Part shown: positions 23,399 to 35,325 of the stretch, piece by piece
Layout: every line of letters begins with the position of its first letter
Numbering within the stretch: position 1 is the first letter of the stretch
Source: Gnetum montanum
Lineage: Eukaryota; Streptophyta; Gnetopsida; Gnetales; Gnetaceae
Direction of reading: 5' to 3'
Length of the DNA: 64,000 bases
NCBI GenBank assembly: GCA_015680685.1
Contig: MNCI01003473.1
Coordinates: 266,898-330,897 of the forward strand
The notes under the pieces: model-generated
What the model was told of the DNA's origin: nothing
The model's input: the letters and a program-made list of their open reading frames with translations, nothing else
Databases searched by the model: none
Translations under genes and position numbers: made by a program

Positions 23399-24329
23399 TA
23401 TTAGGACATGAAATGATGCCCCTTGCACTTTATTTTCTCTATTTTCTAGGCTTGGGTGGGCAACTATGAGCTTATGCGACCTATAGCCATCCACAGCTCA
23501 AAGTCTTAACTCAAAAAGTAATATCCAATAATTTTTCATTTCATCAAGGGAATAATGCTTATCTTATGACCATCAAGAGTCAATTTCCAACATCAAAGGA
23601 CTAAGGAACAAGTGGAGTTAGCTTCAAATGGAGATGATGGTAGCACAAAAGCTATATCTGAGTTGGATAAGATATTGCATCCTCATGCAACTTGCATGAG
23701 ATTGCAGCCTAGAGTTTTCTTTAGATTCATTTTACAACCACTTGCAATTTATTTTATAATAGATAATTGAATTCATCAGTGTCAATTTCTGCAACTCATA
23801 CCCCTATTGTAGTCATTATGAAATTTTTTGAGTTACTTTTATTATTCAATCATTGGGATTTGAATAATCAACTATTGGGAATTGTTGACTAAGATTGTTG
23901 ATTGCAATAGCTCATAGTCGTGATTAACTTGATGATTCTTCTTTGGGCAAGAAGCTGTGACCTAGTTATGACTCATACCTAGTCATAGTTGTTAGCCAGA
24001 AGTTATTGCAACCATCAACTAAAGCTATATCTCACTAAATTAAAGCAAACTATAAGAAGACATAGAGATATACAAATATGGAGAGAGAGAAAATATTTAG
24101 AAAACTTGAAGATATAGGATTGAAGTTTTTTAATGACATTGTTGTAATGAAATTATTTCTTAAGATTGCATGATTGAATGATTAATCTTCATTTCTTTAT
24201 TAGAGTGAATTAATGTTAAGTATTCTTCACCATAATTCTGGCACCTTACCCTCATGTAACCTACAGTCCTCTGTTTGATTGATTCGCATGTTCTACAACA
24301 TAAGAACACTTGAACAAAGAACCACAACA
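23399..24329 (+). repeat. 5' LTR of element B
   Basis: It runs 931 bp from TATTAGGACATG to CCACAACA and pairs with 44558-45434. Shared blocks include GGGCAACTATGAGCTTATGC, AAGGAACAAGTGGAGTTAGC and GATATAGGATTGAAGTTTTT. Confidence 0.85.
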
Positions 24330-24350
24330 TTTAGGCACCATTACGATAGC
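24330..24350 (+). promoter_or_regulatory. Decayed tRNA-Asp primer site of element B
   Basis: AGGCACCATTACGATAG a few bases after the LTR resembles TGGCGCCGTTGCCGGGG, with most differences being transitions. Position supports it; the match alone is modest. Confidence 0.5.
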
Positions 24351-24622
24351 CATGGGTTATGGTGATATTTTCTAGATTTAAAATTTTTCTTATTTTTTAT
24401 GTTTCATTAATTTAGCCATTTATATGGATGTGAATCTATCTTTCAATTTTTGTTTATTACAATTTCAAGTAACATTGATTGATATGCAAATATTTTTTAT
24501 TAATTTGGAAATACTCATGATCGATGAAGCACTTGTCTACACTCAACGATTTTTACAATAGATTCTAATTTTTTTATTTCTTTTTCTTTTTTTCTTCTTT
24601 ACTTATTATTTCTTATAGGTTT

Positions 24623-26910
24623 ATGGCTTGGATTTGTGAGAAACATCAAAGATTGGTACATGATACTATTTCTTCTTCAAACATACCCAAGAAAAGAAAT
24701 AAGAAGATTTCAATGTCATCAGAAGAATCATCTTCATTACAAAACTCCAGAGGTCTAGAGGGTCAAAGTTCATTTTAGCAAGAAGTACACCAATCTCATA
24801 GGTAGATCCATAAACTCCTACAAGTATAAGCACTAGAATTCATATAGTAGCTAGACTTAATATTCTAGTTACTGTTACTACAAGTGGAAGTCAGTTTTTA
24901 GTCCTGTTTCCTAATGCTACTCAATATAATCAAGTATCCATGATTGTTGGTATGCCTATGGATTTTGGATTTGGTACATTGATTTTAAATTCTAAAAGTT
25001 AATTAGGTTCTACTCCATCAACATAATCAACTTTTCCCTTATCCACACAAATGGTTGGTCCATCTTCTTATCCTCAATTTGTTCCTTTACAAGTTCATGC
25101 TATGTACTATGCTAATATTCCTAAGAATCTTTTTGATATTCTTTGTCAACAATAATTACATCAATAACATTTACAAGCCAATAATCAGAATTTTTGAATG
25201 CTTTGACATAAGCTTCCCAATAGACATGGCCATCTCTAGCTACTCAATTGATTTCTCACTCTCTTCCTATTTCAAATCACATATCTATCACATCAAATAT
25301 TTTATCAATTGGAACAACTTTTTGTACATAAGCATTATCCTAATGTGGCTTAGATTCATCAACCAATAGCACAACTTATCATTCCTTTTAATCCACAACC
25401 TATTCCTATATCGGGTAACACAACTATTCAGCCACCAACACCATAAACTACATTTATGAAAGTACCTCAACAACCCTATTCTAACACCCAATAATTAATG
25501 CATATTTCTCAAACTTTCCAACCAATATTCAATGTACAGACTTCCCAAACACAATTTATGCCTCAACCACAAATTCCACATCAAGGATTACATCAAATAC
25601 CACACCCATTACCTCATCATTTAGTATCCACAAACCACCAATCAAATCAATTTTTACAATTCTAGATTCAAGTTTCTTATTAGGGAATGCTTTATCAACT
25701 TTAATTACAGGATTTAATGAGGAAATCAATAACTACTCTCTCCCCCCTTTTGTTACCTACTGCATAAGAGGTTGAGATTAAAAATTTATCAACATTTCCT
25801 CAATTCTATGATATAGATGATAAAGTCTCATATCATCATATATAATCATTTGAAATATTGATAGTCACATGTGGTAATAACATTACAGAACCTACTAAAA
25901 TGAGTGTTTTTCCTATTACGTTTAGAGATCATGCATTATCATGGTATAGATCATTAAAATAATATTCTCTTTAATTTTGGAAAGGTTTTGAGGATGAGTT
26001 TTTAAATTGATTTCTATCTTCTAAAAAAAATCCACTAATATAAGAAAAAACTTTTAGGATTTCAACAAAAAGAAAATGAAACTTATAAACAAGCCTATGA
26101 GCATTTTAAAGGCATTAGGGCAAGGAACCCTGATCATGCTTTTTGGGAATGTCAATTGATTTTTTCTTGATGGTTTCACATCTATCACATGATAGAGCCT
26201 TAATTTTTCTTATGTTGGTATGATTGTTAGAATGACACTAGAAGCAATGTTTGATGCTTTAGATCAAATAGTGGATCAGAGCAAAAGTTGGCCTATGAAT
26301 AAAAAAGCTAATATGTTATAGCATACCATGATGATAGTTTTGGAAAAAGAAATTGAGGATATTAATAATAAATTAATATTTCTATCTATGTCATCTAATG
26401 CAAGTGTGCAAGGTCAATTGTTCTAGTATCAACAACAAGCATCATCAATTCATACAAATGAGAAAGCTCATAACACTAACCAACCATAGGCTAGAGGTAT
26501 GGATTTTCCTTATGCTTGAGTAATTTGTAAAGATATTGATAACGCTACTCATGATTGTCCCATTTTACCCTTTATTGAAGAACAAGCTAATGTTATAGGT
26601 AGTCAAGGTGGATAAGGAAGAAGTGTAACTTCACAAGGTAGGGAATGCAATTTCAACCAAACCCAAATTTACTATTCATGTCCTCCTTTTCCACCCAATT
26701 ATCCAAATTATAATAATAATTTTAACCATTCTTGGAGACCTAATCAAAACCATGAGTTTCAATAGCAAATGCTACAACAAACTTTGCAATAAGAAAATGA
26801 TCACATAATTAGGCTTATTCAAGTATTACAACCTAAGGAAACATTACCAACATAAGTAGAATGAAATCCTAAGTATCAAGGAAGATAAGAATTACTTATG
26901 GCTTCATCAT
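24623..26910 (+). pseudogene. gag of element B
   Basis: A candidate start at 24623 (MAWICEKHQRL) is followed by a basic Lys/Arg stretch and Ser-rich sequence. Then comes a Pro/Gln/His-rich spacer (about 25050-25700). A capsid-like domain with FPITFRDHALSWYRSL lies at about 25900-25960, and a following helix-rich part has FEDEFL. A zinc knuckle reads ICKDIDNATHDC at about 26523-26558, its upstream Cys displaced by a stop. The gene has many stops and frameshifts. Confidence 0.65.
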
Positions 26911-27329
26911 CCAATAGTGATCAATGAAATGTAGTGACTAGAAGTGGTATAGTTACTAATCTTCAAACTTCTTTTTAGAGGATTGTTGAGAAAAAGGAAC
27001 TAGAGGACGAAGTTGAAAACATATTTGCAAAGGAGTTTCCTATGAAGGAAGTGCCTAATCCAAATATTACTTCAGAGGAAAACATTAATTCTTCTTCTCT
27101 ATAGATACCTTTTCCTCATAGATTACAATCAAATGAGGTTGATGATGAGAATATTGAAAACCTTTTTAAAGATGTCACTCTACATGTTCCATTATTAAGA
27201 GCTACTGAAGATACCCTCAAATATGCTAAATGCCTTAAGGAGTTGTATTCTAGGAAAAAGAAAATTAAAATACCTAAGAATGTTACCCTTGTTGAAAATA
27301 TTACAAATATTTTAAAGGCTAAGATGCCT

Positions 27330-27760
27330 AAAAGGTAACATATCTTGGTAGTCCTATGATTTCTTGCATGATTTATAATAGCAAATTTCATCATGTGTTA
27401 CTGGATCTAAGGACTTGTGTAAATATTATGCCATTTTAGATTTATCAGTTATTGGGTTATGATCATATTAGACCTGCTATTATTACTATTTCTTTGGCTA
27501 ATGGGTCTACTATTTATCCAAAAGGTATTTCTAAGGATATATTGGTTTAGGTAGATAAACCATTGTACGCTACTGATTTCATTGTGTTAGATTATTATGC
27601 ATCCTCATTGAATAATGTTTATCCTTTAATTTTAGGGAGGCCTATGTTGGTAACTATGAATGTAGTTATTTATGTAAAAACTAGATTGATGACTTTAACA
27701 TTTTTAAATATGAGTTTTTCAGTCAATCTATATAACTTGAATAATCAATTTTAATTTGAT
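27330..27760 (+). pseudogene. Aspartic protease of element B
   Basis: The active site at 27398-27433 reads LLDLRTCVNIMP, where Athila-type proteases have LLD-Leu/Ser-Gly-Ala-Ser; Gly is lost. Downstream are ITISLANGSTIYPKG, FIVLDYYA and PLILGRPMLVTMN, the last being the conserved flap-end motif. A stretch of 63 residues (27563-27754) is fully open. Confidence 0.75.
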
Positions 27761-28029
27761 AAGCTTAATATGATCAATGTTGTGGTAGAAAACATGGTTT
27801 TTTCAAAATTATGCAATTAGGATGAGGCACATCAAGTATTAACATTAGAAGAATATAAAGAGATAACTAGGGATGATCAAAGATAGCTCTTATGTACTCA
27901 AGTGGAAGATGCTTTAGATGGTGAGAATTTGTTTAAATTTTAGAATTATTCTTTTGATGCAAGTGATGAGAAAGTAACTTTAGATTTGAAGGAACTTCCT
28001 CCTCACTTAAAATATATTTATGCTAATAA

Positions 28030-28900
28030 CAATAAACCCTTAATTATTAGTTCAAGATTAACTACTGATCAGGAACAAAGATTCATACATGTTATAACAA
28101 ATGTTCTTAAATCTTTTTCTTGGTCACCTTTGAATCTTAAGTAGGGGATTTCTTCATCCATTGTTTAGCATCATATCCATTTGAAGGCTTAGGCTATACC
28201 ATGGCAACAACCATGTAGGAGACTAAACTTAGCTTTGAAACAAGCAATAAAAGATGAAATTTTGAAATTTTTTCAAATAGGTATTATTTATTTGATTTCG
28301 AATTCTGAGTGGGTTAGCCCTATTACAATTGTACCTAAAAAGGCTAGTAAGTGATGTGTTTGTATTTATTTTTAAGAATTAAATAAATGGACAAGCAAGG
28401 ATCACTTTCCACTTCCATATTTAGATCAAGTTGTAGACAAACTTAAAGGGCATGAATTTTATTCTTTTCTTGGTGGTTTTATTTGTTATAATTAGATTTC
28501 AATTAGTTTGAAAGATCAACATAAAATAATATTTACTACATCATGAAGGACTTTTTAATTTTGATGTATGCCTTTTGGGTTGTGTAATCCTCCTGCTACA
28601 TTTCAAAGGACTATGACATTTGTATTTTTAGATATGATTGAATCATTTCTTGAAGTTTTCATGGATGATTTTATAGTCTACAGTGATTCATTCTTTGATG
28701 TCTTACATCATCTTGAATTAGTCTTGCATAGGTGTATTGATAAGGGTCTTAGATTATCTTGCGAGAAGTGCCATTCATGGTCTCTTTTGATGTTGTGTTA
28801 GGCCACATTATGAGTAAAATGGAATTTCTATAGATCCTAAAAAATAAAAGTTATTTCCCATCTTGCTTCCATTAATGTGAAAGGTTTATGTGCATTTCTA
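28030..28900 (+). pseudogene. Reverse transcriptase of element B
   Basis: Motifs run in order: WVSPITIVPKK, KDHFPLPYLDQVVDKL, YSFLGGF (Asp of the usual FLDGYSG lost), MPFGLCNPPATFQRTM and the catalytic FMDD at 28658-28669 within EVFMDDFIVYSD. The enzyme would copy the RNA template into DNA. Stops, mostly TAG and TAA, interrupt it. The open part 28568-28801 covers the thumb-side core. Confidence 0.85.
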
Positions 28901-29581
28901 GGACATCCTAGTTTTTATAGATCATTAAACTTAATCATTGGTAAAACTATGATAGAAAGAAGTTGTTTTTAAATGGATTGAAGATTGCCAAAAGGTATTT
29001 GAAACCTTGAAATTAGAGCTTTCTTTAGCACCAATATTATAGGAACCTTATTGGAGCAAAGCTTTTGAGCTTATGACACATGCCTTGGATTTTTCAATTG
29101 GAGCCATATTGGATCAACAAAAAGATAATGGTTCATATGTTATTTATTATATTTCTAAGATATTAACCACTACTCAAATTAATTATACTGCTACTAAAAA
29201 AGAGATGTTAGTAGTTGTGTATAGCTTAGATAAATTTCACCATTACTTAACTAGTTTTCATACTATAGTATTTACTAATCATGCTACCTTTAAATACTTG
29301 CATAATAAACGAACTAAAATTCCAAGATTAATTTGTTAGTATATTTTTGCTACAAGAATTGAATTTAATGATTCGTAATAAGAAGGGCTCTAAAAATTTA
29401 GAGATAGAGCATTTGTCCATATTAGAGCATAATGTAGCTTTGGAGACATCTTAAACCTTTAACGATTCATTTCTAGATAAGCACTTGTTTTCTTGTTGAG
29501 CAAGGGATATTATCCCTAAGCTTATAAACCCTTGGTATGCAAATATTACTAATTATTTAGTAATATGCAAACTACCAAAGC
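28901..29581 (+). pseudogene. RNase H and integrase leader of element B, up to the insertion of A
   Basis: RNase H motifs are DFSIGAILDQ, YYISKIL, NYTATKKEMLVVVYSLDKF and a decayed FTNHATFKYL (29073-29339). A frameshift leads to LQELNLMIRNKKG and IEHLSILE, the end of RNase H. The linker with NPWYANITNYLVICKLPK then stops exactly at the target site AAAGC (29577-29581). The protein resumes at 39436. Confidence 0.85.
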
Positions 29582-30374
29582 TGATGGGATGCGATATCGC
29601 ATGGGCCGCGATATCGCGTCTTCCCCTACGATATCACAGTACGTCATCAAATCTATAAATAAGAGGCAGCTCTCCCTTGTTTCTCTATCTAGATCTAGAC
29701 CCTTAGCGAAAATCTGGTAGTTTTACCTCTCCAGATAGAATAATTTCCATGTGCCCACAATAGGAGCTCCAAAGTGAACGAATCTTTATTTGAGCAATTT
29801 TGTACCTGAACGCACAATTGTGTATGGCAATAAAGACAGATTGTTGGATAAACCTTGCAGTGCATGGAATAGGCTAAATAGGACTTTAATTATTGTTATT
29901 TATTTTTCATCATTTAAATGCTTTATTAGTCAATTAAATCTCTCTCAACCCTTCTCCCATAGTTAAGTGCATTCAGTATGACCGCCTCGAGCACATGTGT
30001 TACGCTTGGTAATCCCAGTAACGAATAGCGTTTGGTAATCCTAAAAGGTTGCATTGGTTCAGGGTGTGAATGGTAAGTGGGAACGGATACTGATGCTAGG
30101 CATTAGAACTTAGTTAGTTAAAGTTAGTTACTTAGTCTCTTCACCCCTTTCCCTCATTAGCATAGGCGATAAAACATAAAAGATATAAAAATCACATACC
30201 TTAGACTTACTTAACCACACAACCGTGACAAATACAAGTCTGGGAAGGTAATGAACGATTAACCTTAAGTGTTCTATAAGGTGTGTAGGTACTTAGTCTA
30301 TGGAGTTCGACCGGATCATGCATGTAACGCTTGTATTCATATGGTTGAGCGTAGGGGTACCTTGCCACTCATCA
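29582..30374 (+). repeat. 5' LTR of element A
   Basis: It starts TGATGGGATG and ends CCACTCATCA. Two perfect palindromes with GATATC cores lie at 29589-29602 and 29607-29618, with a third GATATC at 29630-29635. A TATAAATA box is at 29654-29661 and a possible polyadenylation signal AATAAA at 29829-29834. The leader begins near CTAGATCTAGACCCTTAGC (about 29690). Confidence 0.93.
29654..29661 (+). promoter_or_regulatory. TATA box of the element A promoter
   Basis: TATAAATA lies about 20 bases downstream of the GATATC palindromes and is kept in the 3' LTR at 38730-38737. Confidence 0.7.
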
Positions 30375-30394
30375 TTGGCACCGTTGCCAAGGAC
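30375..30394 (+). promoter_or_regulatory. tRNA-Asp primer binding site of element A
   Basis: TTGGCACCGTTGCCAAGGAC directly follows the LTR. It matches the plant tRNA-Asp 3' end site with only three or four transitions. Confidence 0.9.
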
Positions 30395-30519
30395 TAAGTT
30401 GTTTGTGCGCTAAGTAGAATATAGGAAATCATCCACATCATTAGGAAGCTTAAATGAACCCTTAGAATTAATCATAAGAAAATTTAAATAATGGTCAATA
30501 GCACACCAACAAGATAACA

Positions 30520-33060
30520 ATGTCTTCTTCTTCTCATAAAGCACTTCAGCACCTAGGGATCACACAAGAGATAGTCGGTGGTCTAACACACGTAACCCAG
30601 ATTCGCCAGTTCCTCAAGAGTATCAGGTAGTGTATACTCATCACGATGAGTATATACCCGATTTTACCTTTATCCTCCATTAGGAAGAACAACTATGTTG
30701 GCGAGACTTGCAAGGTAACATAGTGTTACCCCCAAATCAGGCAATCCCTAACATGCTCCTTCATGCTCTTACACAGATAGACATGATGCAGCTATACACT
30801 GAATATGTTGTAGAAGATTATGACACAAGGGACTACCATCCCATAGAATTGCAACGTCAATGAGACTTGTGACAGGAGAGTCACCACACATTGTTGAAGG
30901 GCAAAGGCCCCCGTAATGCTTCACCTGTCATAAGAGAAATTAAGGGTGGTGAACCTATCTCAATAGCTTCTTCACAAAATGATGTTCCCCCTCCTAACGA
31001 TAGTGAGGAGGTGGGGTATCAGAACCTGTGCTCCATGATACACAACCTTGGTTCTAATTCCCATGAACACCAAGTGTTCACTAAGGGAACACAAGCACAA
31101 GATAAGGGTAAGCATTCTTATTGTCATCATGATCGAGGCCGTACCCACTGAAGAGAAGGTAAGAAACATCATCATGGTGATGGTTTCCCTTCTTCATCCC
31201 CTTCATCGCATCATTCACCCTCTCCTTCCACATCAAGATGCAGTCACAAAGAGCACAACAGTGAGGATAAGGGTAAGCAAAATGAGAGACCTCGATGAGA
31301 GAGGCGAGAGCGAGGATGAGGGCATTCTAGAGAGTCAAGGCATAGAAGGGAAAGTAGGGAACCACGTAGGCATCATAGACGTCATGAGAGAGATTATCAT
31401 GATGAACCCCTACTAGCAACCCAAAGTATGTTAGACATTACGGAGGTTGTGAGAATAACTACAAGGCATCAAAAAGATAGCCGGATCAAGAGACTAGACA
31501 TGAACAATATCCCACGGTTTGAGGGGGGATACAATGCTGATCTACAAAATCACTTACAGGAATTCCACGATCCCTGCACCTTGAAAAATATTGAAAATGA
31601 GTGGAAAATGTTAAAGTTGTTTCCTAGGGCACTCATAAAAGAAACAGAGAGTTGGTACCAATCCTTAGAGTTGGAAACCATTAGGAGGTGAAGTACAATG
31701 CTAGAATTGTTCAACGATAAATACCAAACATACTCCAGAGTGTCCTACCTACGTAAGCAAATCCAAGGATGGAAGTAGGGTACTCATGAACCCTTGGATG
31801 CTACCATGGGTTGATATTATGCATTACTGCATCATTGCCCAGGCCATGGTTACGCACAACGGGATCAACTCTACCACCTCGTAGATGGGCTAAGACATGA
31901 AACTAGAAGAACCCTTGGAACATATGCCCAAGGGAGATTATTAGAACTTAGGTCCCATGAAATTCATCGATTGTTGGAGCAAGTAGCTAAAGAAGAAGGG
32001 GAGCTATGAAAAAGAGAAAGTGCAAAAGAGTACAACCGCGATACTTCCCTCTGAAAGAGGGGAGTAAGATTCTGTGAGGAAGAGGATGAGTCATCACTCG
32101 AAGAGTTGGTGAATAGAAAAAACTTTCCACTTCATAAATAACAACAGAAGTGTCAGCTAAGGTAGATGAAATATGGAGCTCCTTAGATAGTAAAATTAAA
32201 ACTATCCTAAAAATTGTAGAGGAGTCTAAGGAGGAACGAAGTAGTAACCATGATAAGAAAAAGCAGAGAGATTTAGACCATGCACGTAACAAGGGTAAGG
32301 GAAAAATGACTATCACCAATGAGGTTGTGGATTCTAACACAGATAATGACAGTGGATGTGAGATCTACCAATATGACCATCCTAAAGTATGTTGCCCAAT
32401 AATCTCACATTTGCAAGAGTCTGGGGTGTATGCACTCAACCCAAGACTTAACAAACGGCAAGCACCCTGAAGGTTAACTTATCCCCAAGGTAACCTAAGG
32501 CGGTTCCACCAACCGTTAACATATTATCCAAGTGGAACTTTGCCGCAACCTATCAAGCAACACTAGTAGTGGCAACACCCATAGTCATGGGGGATACCAC
32601 TGCCTAGGCAACAATACCCTTACTAGTAATCAGACCCATATGGCTATTACGTGCAGCAGCCGATTTCTCCAAGTGACTCTATGGGTCACGTAACTCCACA
32701 ATGTCACTACCAAGTTTGGGAGCATTTTAGGACTCCTTCTCCTATGGGAGACACTACACATGCATACCATCCTTCAAATCCATCCGCACCTCTTACACCT
32801 GTAGCTCCACCACCAACTGCTCCAACAATGCCAAGGGTATTTCCCACTCAACCGCAACAACCCAATGTCACGAGGCCATCCAATCCTCAATTCTTAGTTG
32901 GTTCTGACAATCTTATGCCAAAAAGACCTTTCTTCAAAACCAACAATCCAATTAAGCCCTCACCCTCACAAGCAGTTGAACATCTAAACACCTCCATACC
33001 AAATAAAGTTTCGAGACCTTCTTCAACCAAAAGTCAAGCTCAACGCACACGGTTATGTTG
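30520..33060 (+). pseudogene. gag of element A
   Basis: The start at 30520 (MSSSSHKALQHLGI) parallels MSS starts in C and F. After a frameshift comes DEYIPDFTFILH then GNIVLPPNQAIPNMLLHAL. Around 31080-31400 lies a His/Arg/Ser-rich basic region. The capsid-like domain follows: RLDMNNIPRFEGGYNADLQ, FPRALIKETESWYQSL (31428-31691), FNDKYQTYSRVSYLRKQI, and HLVDGLRHETRRTLGTYAQG (to about 31990). The zinc knuckle is at 32357-32392. A Pro/Thr/Gln-rich spacer (32651-33061) links gag to protease. Only a few stops interrupt it. Confidence 0.75.
32357..32392 (+). other. Gag zinc knuckle of element A
   Basis: The peptide is CEIYQYDHPKVC; the second Cys has become Tyr. The spacing C-x2-C-x3-H-x3-C is the same as in C and F and differs from the usual C-x2-C-x4-H-x4-C. 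Confidence 0.7.
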
Positions 33061-33061
33061 A

Positions 33062-33954
33062 CACATACCATTACAAATTGGATTAAGATGGGCCACCTTC
33101 CCAAGAAATTCTCTGATCCTAGAAGTCCCCTCATTTATCTCCAAGTCACTGGGAATGAACCTTGTAAGGCTCTTCTAGACTCAAGTTCCAGAGTCAACCT
33201 AATATCGTAGGAGATGTACAAAGCTTGGAACCTACCTCCATTAAGGAAGAGTAACATTTGACTTGAGCTGGTCGACCAGTCCATCACTATCCCCTTGGGA
33301 TTGGTGGAGGACATCGTTACCACTTTTTTTGGGTGGTTGTATCCAGTGGATTTCCTAGTGATTCAAGTAACTAACAATAAGGGGAACTTCCCAGTAATAA
33401 TGGGAAGAGTGTGGCTAAGTACGATAGATGCATGCCTAGGAATCCAATATTTTTTCCTGGAAATATCCAAGAAAAATACTTTCAGAAATATCAAGAGGAA
33501 GAAAGTTCCATGCATCACATACAGTGACATTGGGTGCCATTGCGTGCAAAAATTATGGGTTATGCAAACTTTAGCATTGCCTGCATGCGATCGATGTGCA
33601 CAAGAAGTTAATATAAAAAGGTGCCTATATGCAACAGCCACACGACAAGAGGACACCCTATGGCTAATGGCTGATCAAGAGAGTGACTCAATAACATGCA
33701 TGGAATTAACTGAGGGAATAACTAGTGCTTATATTAGAAGCACATACACACTTGAGCAAGTTCGTTGCCAACTCCCCAAACTTAGCCTCGAAAACATCAA
33801 CTGGGGAAAGTTGGAAATTCCTAAGAAATTTAAACAAGAGCCCTTCGATCTGAAACCATTGCCCACTAGTCTAGAGTATATGACTCTTGAAAATGGAAAA
33901 CCAGTAATTATCAATGCAAAACTTGTCCCCAAGCAAAAATAAAACCTATTCAAA
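33062..33954 (+). pseudogene. Aspartic protease and linker of element A
   Basis: The active site near 33171-33206 reads LLDSSSRVNLIS then a stop. It is followed by NLPPLRKSNI, LVDQSITIPLGLVEDIV, YPVDFLVIQV and FPVIMGRVWLSTIDACLG. The 215-residue open stretch (33295-33942) runs through a Cys-containing linker with CITYSDIGCHC and DRCAQEVNIKRCLYA, also seen in G, to the start of RT. The Gly of the DSG triad is Ser, as in F and G. Whether this reflects decay or the family norm is unclear. Confidence 0.75.
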
Positions 33955-34745
33955 GTGATCAATAAATGGTCAAAATCCTTTGCTTGGTCATATCTTGAGC
34001 TAACCGGAATAGACCCTAGGATATGCCAACATAGGATTTACACAAACCCCTCCATGAACCCTCAAAAACAACCACAAAAGCGATTGAACCCAAAATTGAA
34101 ACAAGTAGTAAAAGAAGACATAGAACAGCTCCTCAAGGCCGGGTTCATATATCCCATTGCTAATAGTGAATGGGTTAGTCCTCTAGTAATTTTGCTTAAG
34201 AAGGGAGGCAAATGGAGGTTATGTATAGATTTTAGGCTACTGAACATGGCAACATTAAAAGATCATTTTCCATTGTCGTTCATCGACCAAGTCTTGGACA
34301 CTATAGCGGGGCATCGCTATTATAGTTTTCTAGATGGGTATAGTGGATATAATCAAATACGAATAGCACCAGAAGATCAAGACAAAACAACATTCACCAA
34401 TCCCTGGGGAACGTTCGCATATAAGCAAATGTCATTTAGCTTGTGTAATGCCTCTTACACGTTCCAACATTTAGTCCTAAGTATATTTCAATAACAGATA
34501 GGAAACAGAGTGGAAGTCTTTATGGATGACTTCTCCAGTTATGGGACAAGCTTTGATCAAGCCTTAGACTGATTAGAGCAAGTGCTAAAATGATGTGTTG
34601 AAACCAACCTAAAGCTCAACTAGCAGAAAAGCCACTTGATGGTTCAAGAGGATGTAGTATTGGGGCATAAGATTTCACAGTCAGGAATAGAGGTGGACCC
34701 AAAAAAGGTTAAAGTCATCCAAGGAATCACCTGACAACCAGAAAC
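33955..34745 (+). pseudogene. Reverse transcriptase of element A
   Basis: An open frame of 179 residues (33955-34494) carries KQVVKEDIEQLLKAGFIYPI, EWVSPLVILLKKGGKWRLCI, FRLLNMATLKDHFPLSFIDQ, YYSFLDGYSGYNQIRIA, and FSLCNASYTFQ where most relatives have FGLCNAPATFQ. The catalytic FMDD is at 34519-34530 in VEVFMDDFSSYG after one TAA. The fingers and palm are otherwise well preserved, the best RT of this family in the window. Confidence 0.88.
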
Positions 34746-35325
34746 TGTCAAAGACATTTAGTCATTCCTTGGACACACTGACTACTACAAGAGATTCATC
34801 GAGAACTTCTCAAAAATTGCCAAACCATTGGTGGAATTAATGAAGAAGGATGTACCATTCGAATGGACCAGGGAATGTGAACGAGCATTTCAAATTCCAA
34901 AAAAAAGGCTTGTGGAACCTCCCATTCTATAAGCCCCTGACTAGTCTAGACCATTCCATATCATGATTGATGCATCTAATTATGCCTTAGGAGCCATACT
35001 GACATAGTTAGATGAACAAAAACGCCCTTATTACATCCATTGTGCAAGTAAGAGTATCACCGGTGCACAACTCAACTACACAACTACGGAAAAGGAATTA
35101 ATGGTTGTAGTGTTTGCACTGGACAAATTTAGGCACTATGTGCTAGGCTCCAAAGTTTATATTCATATGGATCATAGTGCAATTAAGTTCCTCATGAACA
35201 ATCCAACGGTTAGCCCTCGTATTATACATTGGTTGGTAATCCTTCAGGAGTTTGACTTAATAATAGTAGAGCAAAAGGACACCAAGAATGTAGTCGTAGA
35301 TCACTTATCTCGGTTGCACTAGGAT
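34746..35325 (+). pseudogene. Connection and RNase H of element A
   Basis: FLGHTDYYKRFIENFSKIAK (thumb/connection) is followed by PFEWTRECERAFQ, then RNase H with MIDASNYALGAIL, the active-site region, NYTTTEKELMVVVFALDKFRHYV, IHMDHSAIKFLMNN and the closing DHLSRLH. Residues 35101-35322 are open. This is the part corresponding to the site in C that B disrupted. Confidence 0.85.

Noticed and set aside
23399-24329. Solo LTR interpretation of the left LTR of B
   Set aside because: It is followed by a primer-like site and gag, has a partner at 44558-45434, and the flanking RNase H of C rejoins only if the whole interval is removed.
25055-25369. 104-codon plus frame as a separate hydrophobic protein
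   Set aside because: It is out of phase with the gag spacer of B, which reads Pro/Gln-rich in another frame at the same place.
33363-33962. Minus-strand frames opposite protease of A
   Set aside because: Shadows of the well-supported plus-strand protease and linker.
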